From the NCBI GenBank assembly GCA_964236735.1, contig CAXSFM010000014.1:37941-101940 (forward strand): 64,000 bases of DNA. The letters are read 5' to 3'. The number at the start of each line of letters is the position of its first letter. The stretch's first letter is position 1. Source of the DNA: JAIVJG01 sp964236735. Its GTDB lineage: Bacteria > Acidobacteriota > Blastocatellia > Pyrinomonadales > Pyrinomonadaceae. The notes under the pieces were generated by a model that was not told the DNA's origin, did not search any database, and was given only the letters and a program-made list of their open reading frames with translations. The position numbers and the translations under genes were made by a program. Positions 24,900 through 34,396 of the stretch are shown piece after piece.

Positions 24900-24962
24900 A
24901 TATGTTCCTCTTCGGTTGGGGCTGTAATTTCTTTTTGAAATGTCTCGGCGCAGGGGAGGTTG

Positions 24963-26156
24963 CTACTGTGCGAGAGCGAAGCTGTAGGTGATGACGCCGG
25001 AGACTTTGACGGGCTGTCCGGTCAACAGCGTCGGCGAGAATTTGGCTTGCAACGCGGCACGCTCCGCCGCATCGCGCAGGATCGAGGGGCCGCTCGAAGC
25101 CTTCGCGGAGATTACTTTGCCGGAGAGATCAATCACAACTTCGACCTCGACTTTGCCGGTGGTGCGTGCGCGGATCGCTATCTCAGGATAATTCGGCGCG
25201 GGAAGTTTCAATGCCTTGCCGTTGAGGATGCCGCCGGAGATGGGCTTGAGCGGGCCTCTGGGTCTGATCTGCTCCGGCGCATCGCCGTCAGCTTTAACGA
25301 CGGGGCCGCTGCTGTTGCTGCTCGACATTCCGTTGGAAGCGAAAGGCACCGCCGACGGATTGCCTGCCGCCGCGGACTTGTCCGCAGACAACGAAGCCAG
25401 CGCGACTGGCGCGGCCTTGTTCAACTCTTTCGCTGACGCCGCGTTCGCCGCAGCAGGCGACTTGACCGGAACTGATGAGGCCAGCGACGACGTGGATGCG
25501 GCGCTCATATTGGCTGATGAATTAACGGCGGCGTTCGGCGCGGGCGAGACGGCAGCAGCACCGGTGGCGGCAGGCGCACTATTGTTCGACATCTTCGCCA
25601 GCGTCGCTTCGTCGAGGAAGTAAGAGATGGTGCGATAGGAAACTTCGCTCGGCTCGAAAGAGAGTTTGCCGCCTTCGATGATCGCCACAGAGGTCGTCAT
25701 CTTCGTCCAGTTGCCGAGGGCATCCAACTCGTAGGAGTAAACTTCCTTGGCGGCGAGCGTCCCGTCTTCGTTGTGCAGGGTCATCTCGACCATGTTGCCC
25801 TTGTCGTCGTACTTGTAAACTTCTTTGCCCGTCAGTGAGCCGCCGGCGGCGAGGAAGTATGCGTTGTCAACCTTCGCGCCTTTGTTGTCGTAGGTCGTCG
25901 TTTCCAACACCACGCGCGGAGCCTCGACCGGCTTTCCGTTCTTGACGGTAATTTTCGCCGTCTCGGTCTTCACACGACGCACAGGCCCCGACAGTCCATC
26001 CTGTTCCCTGTCATTAGCGATGAGCGACAAAGACAAAGGAGAGAAGAGGCGGAATGCTCCGGGCGACGAAAACGCGCCGCGCGCGAGGGCAGGCGCAACG
26101 GAGGAAAGCAGTAGCAGCAGAACGACGGGCAGGGAGATGTGTATTCGTTTCGGCAT
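24963..26156 (-). CDS. Secreted protein with C-terminal TonB-like domain
   Basis: This 397-aa exported protein has a signal peptide (PKRIHISLPVVLLLLLSS, cleavage near ALARG). A region of short Tyr/Gly-containing strands follows, such as YKYDDKGNMVEMTLHNEDG, like RHS-type or MORN-like text. A Ser/Ala/Pro/Asn-rich linker leads to a C-terminal TonB energy-transducer domain (about 315-397) with NYPEIAIRARTTGKVEVEVV. Unlike classical TonB it has a signal peptide and no membrane anchor, so it may act wholly in the periplasm. The start at 26156 is set by CAGGAG nine bases upstream; the frame itself opens at 26225. It lies 63 bp upstream of the DUF4388-TonB gene. Confidence 0.8.
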   Translation of the reverse strand: MPKRIHISLPVVLLLLLSSVAPALARGAFSSPGAFRLFSPLSLSLIANDREQDGLSGPVRRVKTETAKITVKNGKPVEAPRVVLETTTYDNKGAKVDNAYFLAAGGSLTGKEVYKYDDKGNMVEMTLHNEDGTLAAKEVYSYELDALGNWTKMTTSVAIIEGGKLSFEPSEVSYRTISYFLDEATLAKMSNNSAPAATGAAAVSPAPNAAVNSSANMSAASTSSLASSVPVKSPAAANAASAKELNKAAPVALASLSADKSAAAGNPSAVPFASNGMSSSNSSGPVVKADGDAPEQIRPRGPLKPISGGILNGKALKLPAPNYPEIAIRARTTGKVEVEVVIDLSGKVISAKASSGPSILRDAAERAALQAKFSPTLLTGQPVKVSGVITYSFALAQ

Positions 26157-26608
26157 GACAGATACTCCTGAAGTTTGGAATGGGTTTGAGCCGTCAAGGG
26201 GTAATGGGACGCGGGCGTCAATCACGGCGCGGAAGAGTTGGACTTAGCTGGAAGCCGGATTGCGAAGCCTTCGTGAGCCGTTCAAACGACTGCCTGGAAA
26301 AGGTAGGAATCTCGCCGGGAAGAATTCAAGAGCGCCGGACGCGCCTGTCGGCGTGCAACTGCTCTCGTCGTATTCAATGAGATTTTCGCGGCGGGAATGC
26401 CGGGCAAGTCGTGCAAGCGGTATGAGGAACTACAGCTTGTTTTCCCCTTCGGTCTTCAATCCAGAGCGCATTTCTGAGAAAACCCATGGTACGTGTTTGC
26501 CGCCCGCGTAACGCTTTTCGGGCAGCAAAAGTATTATACATATTAAACACGGCTTGTCCAGATTAAACATGAAAGACGGGCAAAAAAGTTTGAGAGATAA
26601 GAAAACTC
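26157..26608. other. 452-bp stretch without a supported gene
   Basis: It holds the leader of the secreted TonB-domain gene and the region downstream of the carboxypeptidase. Short frames of 60-83 codons exist on both strands but have no ribosome site or recognisable protein pattern. The part near 26530-26580 is AT-rich and could hold a promoter. Confidence 0.5.
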
Positions 26609-28345
26609 TCATTTTTCCGGCTTAATTTGCGGATACGAGGCGAGCAGAGCGGCGATTGAGTCAATGGCGCGCGTGCTGGAAGCGGGGCGCGTGTTGTCGT
26701 TGCAGATGATTGAGAAGGCAAGCGGCTCGCCATCTGCGGTCTGCGCGTAGCCGGAGAGAGCGTTGACGTAGGTGAGCGAGCCGGTCTTGGCCTCGACCTT
26801 ATTTGCGGCGGGTGTGCCGCGCAGACGATAGGCCAGCGTCCCGTCGAGACCCGCCACGGGCAGCGCGTCGCGGAAGATGTCTGCGGAGGCTGTGTGCGAC
26901 ATGCGCGCGAGCAGGCGGGTGGTCGCTTCGGGCGTGATGAGGTCGAGACGCGAGAGGCCGGAGCCGTCATGCAGCGCGAGATTTTCCACGCGCGCTCCCG
27001 CCTGTTCCTCAAGCCAGCGCCGCACGACGGCGAGTCCGGCCTCGTCCGTGTTGCGCGAACGGGGAGCGTTTGCAGTGTCGGGCGTCGTGGCGGCGTCAGC
27101 AGGGTTGGCCGGGACGGACGCATTGTTGTTGCCACTGGTGATACCTCCGCCGCCGCGCTCTTTGCCGATGGCGCGCAAGATCAGTTCAGCCTGAAGGTTG
27201 AGACTCTCCTTGTCCGTCTCGCGCACGACTTCGCCGAGCGGCTGGCTGCTGACGGCGGCCAACTCGACGGCGTGTGAAGTGTCGAGCCGCGCGTTGTCGC
27301 TCATCGTGCGCGCATCAATCACGCGCGCCTCGCCGTTGACTTCGATGCCGCGCGCGCGCAAAGCTTCGCGGAAGAGACGCGCGGCGCGGAGCGCGGGGCG
27401 ATACACAGACAGCCGCACGCTGTAAGCGTTGCCGCCGGCGGGGAACTCGCCCCACACGCGCACCTCGTTCGATGAAGTTTCGCGCGTGATGCCGATGGCG
27501 GGACGCGCGCCGCGCTCGACGGTTTTCATGTCGTTCGTGACATGCACGTCATCGCTCGCCGGGATGAGCGTGACGACGGCAGGGTCATTTACTTTGACGC
27601 CCGGCGCGACGCTGACGGTCATCTCGTTGTCGTCAATCGAGAGCGCAGAGGCTTGCGCGCCGTAGTACCACTGCGCGTCCTGCCACAGCCAGCCGTCGCC
27701 GAGCATCTCGCCGCGAAAATAACTTTCATCCCCGACGATGCCGCCCCGCACGCGCCGCACTCCGCGACGATAAAGCTCTTCGGCGAGCGCGCTCAGATGC
27801 GACGGCCCTGCGCGCGTGTCGCGCGAGCGCAGGGCTGGTGCGCCGCGCCCGTAAAGCACAATGTCGCCCGCCACTGTGCCGCTTGCGTCCGGCGCGGCGG
27901 CAAAGACGGACGTGCGCCAGCGATAGTCCGCGCCGAGCAAATCGAGCGCGACGGCGGTCGTGTAGAGTTTCATGTTCGAAGCGGGGATAAACAATTCGCC
28001 GGCGTGTCGCGCGTAGAGCACGCGCCCGTCGCGTAGAGAAACGACGTGGACGCCCCAACGCGCCGACGTGAACTCGCCTTCGTCAATCGCTTTGTCAATG
28101 GCGCGTGCGAGTTGCGCGTCCGCCTCGCGCGTCGCGCTGCCGCTTCTTGCGGGTGACGATGACGACGAAGCGGTTTGGCCTTTGACGTTGGTGATGGAAG
28201 CGTCGCTTGTCGCCGTTGGAACATTGCGCGCTTGAAGGTTAATGAGATAGGCGGGCAGCGCGACGACGGCGAGAAAGAGCACAAAGAGTGTGGCTCCGCC
28301 GTAGAGCAGTGAGCGTCGTCGTGTGTCGGATAAGCTTACCGTCAT
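26609..28345 (-). CDS. dacB: D-alanyl-D-alanine carboxypeptidase/endopeptidase, PBP4 type (S13)
   Basis: This 578-aa periplasmic enzyme trims peptidoglycan stem peptides and cross-links. An N-terminal membrane helix or uncleaved signal (about residues 13-33) is followed by the S13 fold. The catalytic motifs are PASNMK (SxxK), SLN in TDKESLNLQAEL (SxN) and KTG in VEAKTGSLTYVN. The region between the first two motifs is the long family-specific insert, and an Asn/Ala/Pro-rich low-complexity insert follows the SxN motif. It is 20 bp downstream of the glycosyltransferase gene on the same strand, so envelope assembly is the shared theme. Confidence 0.93.
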   Translation of the reverse strand: MTVSLSDTRRRSLLYGGATLFVLFLAVVALPAYLINLQARNVPTATSDASITNVKGQTASSSSSPARSGSATREADAQLARAIDKAIDEGEFTSARWGVHVVSLRDGRVLYARHAGELFIPASNMKLYTTAVALDLLGADYRWRTSVFAAAPDASGTVAGDIVLYGRGAPALRSRDTRAGPSHLSALAEELYRRGVRRVRGGIVGDESYFRGEMLGDGWLWQDAQWYYGAQASALSIDDNEMTVSVAPGVKVNDPAVVTLIPASDDVHVTNDMKTVERGARPAIGITRETSSNEVRVWGEFPAGGNAYSVRLSVYRPALRAARLFREALRARGIEVNGEARVIDARTMSDNARLDTSHAVELAAVSSQPLGEVVRETDKESLNLQAELILRAIGKERGGGGITSGNNNASVPANPADAATTPDTANAPRSRNTDEAGLAVVRRWLEEQAGARVENLALHDGSGLSRLDLITPEATTRLLARMSHTASADIFRDALPVAGLDGTLAYRLRGTPAANKVEAKTGSLTYVNALSGYAQTADGEPLAFSIICNDNTRPASSTRAIDSIAALLASYPQIKPEK

Positions 28346-28365
28346 CTATTTGTCAACGTGTGCTT

Positions 28366-29397
28366 CTAGCTGGAAAAGAGCGATGCCGTGCGCTCCGCCG
28401 TGAACGCGGCGCGGGTCACGTCATAAACTTCGCCGGGCGTGATGTCCGTGATCGCGCGCGCGTGGACGACGCGGTGACGCTCGCCGGGAGGGATGTAGGA
28501 ACTGAACATCGGGTGATGCGCCATCACGATGACGACGGGCGTGCCCGCCGCCGCCGCGATGTGCATCGGCCCCGTGTCGTTCGAGACGAAGACGGCCAAG
28601 TGCTGCGCCGCCGCCGCGAGTTGCGGGATGGTCAGGCGGTCGAAAAAAATCGTCGAAGCGGGAAACAGAGCGCGCGCCTGACGCACAAGTTCGCGCTCCT
28701 CCGGCCCTGCGAAGAGGACGACGCGCACGCCGTCGTTGCGTTCAAGCGCGTGCGCGAGTTCAGCGAAGCGCGCGAGCGGCCAGCAACGGCTCGCGTGTCC
28801 CGCGCCGGGAAAGATGCCGACGAGCGGCGCGTCCGTTCCCGCCTTCGCTTTTTTCAACAAGGCTTCGATGACGCGCCTGTCTTCATCGCGCACGGGCAGG
28901 CGGGGCAGGCGCGACACGTCGCTCGCTTCGAGCGGCGCGAGCACGTCGAGGTAGCGATCTATCGCGTGCTTGTTGCGGTCTTCGACGGGCGCTTGCGGGC
29001 GAAAGTTGGAAAGGTAATCGAGCGAGCGCGTGGGGCGTCGGGCGTAGAGGCGTTGCGGCGCGCCGGAGAGAAAGCCGAGCAGGTTCGTCTCCGAGAGGCT
29101 GTGGAGGTCAATCACGAAATCGAATTTGCGGCGGCGCACGTCGAGCGATAATTGGCCGATGCGAAAGACGGAGAGCAGCTTCGGCCCGTCGCGCAGCCCG
29201 ACGCGATCCACCGCCAGCACTTCGTCGGCGAGGCCGGAGAGTTCGACGACGGCGTCGCCGCCCGCGCGCCCCACCGCGACCGTGATACGCGCGCGCGGAA
29301 ATCTGTGACGGATGGCGGCGAGCGCGGGCAGGCTCAAGACCACGTCGCCGAGCTGTCCGAAGTCAATGACGAGAATGTTTCGCGGGTCGAAGTTCAT
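28366..29397 (-). CDS. Glycosyltransferase family 9 (heptosyltransferase-like)
   Basis: This 343-aa GT-B enzyme is of the WaaC/WaaF/RfaQ type and adds a sugar (heptose in known members) to lipopolysaccharide core or a similar surface glycan. It starts ILVIDFGQLGDVVLSLPALA, the standard family opening. The C-terminal donor-binding half contains VGIFPGAGHASRCWPLARFA and FVSNDTGPMHIAAAAGTPVV, both diagnostic. It probably acts at the cytoplasmic face of the inner membrane. It forms an operon with the PBP4-type gene. The ATG at 29397 has no strong ribosome site. Confidence 0.92.
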   Translation of the reverse strand: MNFDPRNILVIDFGQLGDVVLSLPALAAIRHRFPRARITVAVGRAGGDAVVELSGLADEVLAVDRVGLRDGPKLLSVFRIGQLSLDVRRRKFDFVIDLHSLSETNLLGFLSGAPQRLYARRPTRSLDYLSNFRPQAPVEDRNKHAIDRYLDVLAPLEASDVSRLPRLPVRDEDRRVIEALLKKAKAGTDAPLVGIFPGAGHASRCWPLARFAELAHALERNDGVRVVLFAGPEERELVRQARALFPASTIFFDRLTIPQLAAAAQHLAVFVSNDTGPMHIAAAAGTPVVIVMAHHPMFSSYIPPGERHRVVHARAITDITPGEVYDVTRAAFTAERTASLFSS

Positions 29398-29702
29398 CGC
29401 TCGTTATTCTAACGTCAAATCGCGTTCGGTGTTGAATGGCGAGGCGCGTTGACGGATAAAAAGTGCAACTCAAATATCCACCTTCACTGTTTATCTTTGC
29501 CAACTTTCAGATCAGCTTTGGTTGCTGTGATATTATTTTCCGCAGATTCACGGGGCTTAGAGCGGTTTGCAAATCAATGTACGGTAGGCTGTCAGCCTGC
29601 CGCGCGCACACAGTTGGTGGCAGGCTGACAGCCTACCGTACAGTCAAACGAAATCCGCTCTAATGAACATTCAGATTGTTGATTTTGTGGGGAATGATTT
29701 TT
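29398..29702. other. Divergent intergenic region carrying MITE-like copy 2
   Basis: This spacer lies between the divergent glycosyltransferase and nuclease-inhibitor genes and must contain both promoters. One third of it is the palindromic element at 29557-29663. No gene is seen. Confidence 0.6.
29557..29663. repeat. MITE-like palindromic element, copy 2
   Basis: A 107-bp element with the same ends as copy 1 (TTAGAGCGGTTTGCAAATC on the left, AACGAAATCCGCTCTAA on the right). The same stem words GTACGGTAGGCTGTCAGCCT and AGGCTGACAGCCTACCGTAC are present. Its centre reads CGCGCACACAGTTGG, the reverse complement of the centre of copy 1, while the outer ends keep the same orientation. Confidence 0.92.
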
Positions 29703-30110
29703 ATGAGCGATGATAAGGCGTCTCTCGTGCAGCAGTTGAGAAAGCTCACGAAAGGCTTGATGTTTCAGAGTGAGTCGGATTATCCGGTCAAGGTGTTCGT
29801 GCCGACGAAGGCGCAACAGGCAGCCGCTCCGCAAGATATCGTGGCCGCGAAGAAGTCAGATGCGAGCGCGCCGGTGAAGGAAGTCGAGCTTGACAGCACT
29901 TTCAGCAATGCCACGCAGGAACAGGATTGGCAAAGTCCCGAAGAGCGCGAGACCGTGAAGCAGTTTCAGCAACTCGTGCAAACGCTCAAGGACAATCTGA
30001 GCGACATCAGAGTCTATAAAGTCGGCGAGACGGAAGCGGACGTGTACGTCATCGGCAAGGCAGCGTCAGGCGATCTCATCGGCATCACGACGAAAGTAGT
30101 GGAAAGCTGA
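29703..30110 (+). CDS. Nuclease A inhibitor-like protein (NuiA family)
   Basis: This 135-aa cytoplasmic protein matches the NuiA-like family, whose Anabaena member binds and blocks the sugar-nonspecific nuclease NucA. The N-terminal family core is KLTKGLMFQSESDYPVKVFV. A variable acidic linker (about residues 45-75) precedes the C-terminal core, LSDIRVYKVGETEADVYVIG and ITTKVVES. MSDDKASLVQ at 29703 is preferred to the longer frame from 29676. It converges on a nuclease gene of the matching type 89 bp away, which strongly supports the assignment. It would protect the cytoplasm from the nuclease before export. Confidence 0.88.
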   Translation: MSDDKASLVQQLRKLTKGLMFQSESDYPVKVFVPTKAQQAAAPQDIVAAKKSDASAPVKEVELDSTFSNATQEQDWQSPEERETVKQFQQLVQTLKDNLSDIRVYKVGETEADVYVIGKAASGDLIGITTKVVES

Positions 30111-30199
30111 AAGCGCGTTTGGTTCGCTCTCATCCTTCTTCACCTCAACCTTCTCGATTTCAAACACACACCTTCTGCCCGTCGTCGTGCGCGCCGCTG

Positions 30200-31081
30200 C
30201 TATGGTGTGCCCGCGTCTCTCTTCGACTTAAGCGCGTTCTGCGCTTCCGCAGGCAAATCCGTGAAGAAGTGATAGCCGGTTTTCCCTTCGATGTCGGCGA
30301 CGGTCGTGATGTATTTCTGCCACGAATCGAGCGCGATGCCCTGCACGTTCGGCATGTCAACGGCGATCACGCGCGCGCGCCCTGCGTTCTGTGCGAGGTC
30401 GCTGCCCTGCGGCAAGACGAGCAGGACTTTCCAGCAATTAGTCGGCACGTTGACTTTGTTCGCGCGCCCGATGGTTTTCAGTGTGCCGTAGCCGCCAGCG
30501 ACGATGTACAACTCGTTGCCCCCTCGCGCCAGCGTGCGGCTATAAGATTCGAGTTGCTCCCAGACGTGCCGGTTGAGGTCGGGCGTCTGCGGCAGCATGT
30601 TCGCCATGCTGAAAGTTTCGGAGTTGTCGTCTTCGGTGGTGGTTCTGTCTTTCGAGTTGCAGAGGTGTCCGCGGTCGTAGCTCGTCGCGGTGTAATCGGA
30701 CGGCGTGACGCGCTTGAAGCCCACAGGCAAGTTCGCTTCGGGATGAAAGTTGTTTTGCCGCTCGACATCTCCGATGTCTGTGGCTTGCAGATGCCAGCTC
30801 ACCCAGTTCGCCTCGCCCTTCTCGTTGTTGTATGAAAGCGCGAACTGCGGCCTGACGAGCAGGTAGTTGTTCTTGTTGCTCGCGTCGGTCGTCGCGTCGC
30901 TCGGATTGCCGAGCGCGATGTTGAGGTCGGCGGGCGCGAGCCGCTCGACGTTCGGGCCGGGTTGCGGCGGCGTCTGCTCCATCGCGCGCCGCCCGACGTA
31001 TCGCAGCAGCACGACCGAGAGCACGATGAAGAGCACGAGGGCGATGACGAAGACGATGAAGACGAATCTCTGTCGAATCAT
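30200..31081 (-). CDS. DNA/RNA non-specific endonuclease, NucA type, membrane-anchored
   Basis: This 293-aa protein is of the beta-beta-alpha-Me nuclease family (NucA/NUC1). An N-terminal hydrophobic helix (about residues 6-28) acts as signal anchor, putting the nuclease domain outside the cytoplasm. The catalytic motif DRGHL is at 136-140 (general base His139). The Mg-binding Asn lies in PQTPDLNRHVWEQLE, followed by GGNELYIVAG and a conserved NCWKVLLVL strand. It should cut single- and double-stranded DNA and RNA, for nutrient or DNA scavenging or attack. ATG 31081 is preferred to the TTG at 31093. A convergent NuiA-like inhibitor lies at its 3' end. Confidence 0.92.
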   Translation of the reverse strand: MIRQRFVFIVFVIALVLFIVLSVVLLRYVGRRAMEQTPPQPGPNVERLAPADLNIALGNPSDATTDASNKNNYLLVRPQFALSYNNEKGEANWVSWHLQATDIGDVERQNNFHPEANLPVGFKRVTPSDYTATSYDRGHLCNSKDRTTTEDDNSETFSMANMLPQTPDLNRHVWEQLESYSRTLARGGNELYIVAGGYGTLKTIGRANKVNVPTNCWKVLLVLPQGSDLAQNAGRARVIAVDMPNVQGIALDSWQKYITTVADIEGKTGYHFFTDLPAEAQNALKSKRDAGTP

Positions 31082-31119
31082 ATTGGTCAGCAAGTGTAAC
31101 TGAGTTTGAGCGTCACGCT

Positions 31120-32670
31120 CTAAATTTCGCGCAGGTCGCGCCCGGACATCTCGGCGGGCTTGTCGAGTCCGAGCAGCGCGAGCATCGTCGGCGCGACATC
31201 TTCGAGCGCGCCGTCCGCACGGAGTTTGACGCCGCGCGAGGCTTCGTCAATCAAGTGAAAGGGCACGGGGTTCGATGTGTGCGCGGTGTGCGGCTGCCCC
31301 GTCTTCGGGTCGAGCATCTGCTCGCAGTTGCCGTGGTCGGCGGTGATCAGACAACGCCCGCGCGCCGCGCGCAGAGCTTTGGTAATCCAGCCGAGACAGG
31401 TGTCAACGTGCTGTACGGCCTCGATGGTCTTCGCCAGATTGCCGGTGTGCCCGACCATGTCCGTGTTGGCGAAGTTGACGATGAAGACATCCGTGTCGCG
31501 CTCTTCGATGGCGCGCAAGAGTTTGTCCGTGACCTTGTAGGCGGACATCTCCGGCAGCAAATCGTAAGTCGCGACCTTCGGCGAAGGCACGAGCAGGCGA
31601 CGCTCGCCGGGAAACTCTCGCTCCGTCCCGCCGTTGAAAAAGTATGTGACATGCGCGTACTTCTCCGTCTCGGCGACGCGATAGTTGCTGATGCCGACGC
31701 TCGCGAACACGTCGGCGAGAATGTTCGTGTGTTGCAGTTGCGGAAAGGCGATGGGCAGCGCGAAAGTTTTGTCGTAGAGAGTGAAGCAGACGTAAGAGAC
31801 GCGCGGGCGATGCGTGACGGCGAACTCGTCGAAGCCTTCGATGGCGAGCGAGCGTGTGATTTGTCTCGCGCGGTCGGAACGATAGTTAAAGAAGATGCAT
31901 GAATCGCCGTCTTCAATCGTCGCGACCGACTCGCCGTGCTCGTTCGTGCAGACGACGGGTTCGACGAACTCATCCGTCAGGCCGCGCTCGTATGAACGCT
32001 TAATCGCTTCGACGGGATCAACCGCTCGCTCGCCGACGGCCTCGACGAGTAATTTGTAAGCGCGCTCGGTGCGCTCCCAACGCGCATCCCTGTCCATCGC
32101 GTAGTAACGCCCGACGACGGAAGCGATGCGCCCGCAACCGATCTCCGCGATCTTCACTTGCAGAGCCTCGACGTAACCATAAGCCGACATCGGCGGCACG
32201 TCGCGCCCGTCTAAAAAGCAATGGACATAGACACGCTGCAAGCCGCGATCTTTCGCCATGCGGAGCAGAGTGTAGAGATGCTCCTGCGACGAATGGACGA
32301 GTCCGTCCGAGAGCAGCCCCATCAAATGCAAGGCGCGGTCGTGTCGCTTCGCCTCGTCCATCGCGGCGACTATGGCGTCGTTCGCGAAGAACGCGCCCGT
32401 CTCAATCGCGTAATCAATGCGCCGGATGTCGGTCATAATCACGCGCCCCGAACCCATGTTGAGATGGCCGACTTCAGAGTTGCCCATCACGCCGGACGGC
32501 AGCCCAACGCATGTGCCCGACGCCTCAATTAAAGTATGCGGATACTTCTCGCGCACTTCGTCGTAGAACGGCATCTCGGCCAGTGCGACGGCGTTGCCTT
32601 CACGCGCGGGGCTATAGCCGAAGCCATCGAGAATGATGAGCGCGAGCGGCGAGACACGTTTGTCGGTCAA
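31120..32670 (-). CDS. gpmI: 2,3-bisphosphoglycerate-independent phosphoglycerate mutase
   Basis: This glycolytic enzyme interconverts 3- and 2-phosphoglycerate using two manganese ions. The 516-aa product shows LALIILDGFG with the first metal Asp, then GNSEVGHLNMGSGR with the catalytic Ser, HCFLDGRDVPP, and the C-terminal metal sites NFANTDMVGHTGN and ITADHGNCEQM. The open frame runs far upstream across the end of eno, but homology begins at LTDKRVSPLAL. A TTG at 32670 preceded by GAGGAG nine bases upstream is the start. It lies 19 bp after the eno stop; the two consecutive glycolytic steps form an operon. Confidence 0.95.
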   Translation of the reverse strand: MTDKRVSPLALIILDGFGYSPAREGNAVALAEMPFYDEVREKYPHTLIEASGTCVGLPSGVMGNSEVGHLNMGSGRVIMTDIRRIDYAIETGAFFANDAIVAAMDEAKRHDRALHLMGLLSDGLVHSSQEHLYTLLRMAKDRGLQRVYVHCFLDGRDVPPMSAYGYVEALQVKIAEIGCGRIASVVGRYYAMDRDARWERTERAYKLLVEAVGERAVDPVEAIKRSYERGLTDEFVEPVVCTNEHGESVATIEDGDSCIFFNYRSDRARQITRSLAIEGFDEFAVTHRPRVSYVCFTLYDKTFALPIAFPQLQHTNILADVFASVGISNYRVAETEKYAHVTYFFNGGTEREFPGERRLLVPSPKVATYDLLPEMSAYKVTDKLLRAIEERDTDVFIVNFANTDMVGHTGNLAKTIEAVQHVDTCLGWITKALRAARGRCLITADHGNCEQMLDPKTGQPHTAHTSNPVPFHLIDEASRGVKLRADGALEDVAPTMLALLGLDKPAEMSGRDLREI

Positions 32671-32689
32671 TGAATCACACTCCTCGAAA

Positions 32690-34048
<1,359 letters not shown>

Positions 34049-34396
34049 CTTCAGCGTGCTCCTCAAACTGTTGAATGTAATTAGCGTCGCAGAATCTATC
34101 AATCCGGCGATGGAAAGGCAAAAGTAAAAGGGAGGAGAGAAAATCCGTGACAGCTTGCGCTTGGATATGACTACGCGGGGACGCAAGGCATCTCTATCAG
34201 TACCGCGAGCGGTAGCGAGCGGGTCTGCTCACTTAGCTATACCCGCTCGCTACCGCTCGCGGTACTGACAAAAGCAGCCACACACCTTTTCAAGGATACG
34301 GACAATCGCGCGGCGCGGTATGATGCACAGCGAGCAATCACGATGTAGAGATTCGCGTGCGTCGTCTCCGGCGGCTCAACGCGCGATGGGGGACGG
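34049..34396. other. Divergent intergenic region with a GC-rich hairpin
   Basis: This spacer between eno and the SGNH hydrolase gene must carry both promoters. It contains the hairpin at 34197-34268 and no gene that I can support. Confidence 0.6.
34197..34268. repeat. Hairpin repeat, CGCGAGCGGTAGCGAGCGG class
   Basis: The left arm at 34197-34223 begins TCAGTACCGCGAGCGGTAGC. The right arm at 34242-34268 is its exact mirror and ends TACCGCTCGCGGTACTGA. The 18-base loop is TCTGCTCACTTAGCTATA. The stem is perfect over 27 bp and is the only member of this class in the window. Confidence 0.92.

Noticed and set aside
30119..30835. Plus-strand 238-codon frame over the nuclease gene
   Set aside because: Antisense shadow of the NucA-type nuclease, which has clear catalytic motifs on the minus strand.
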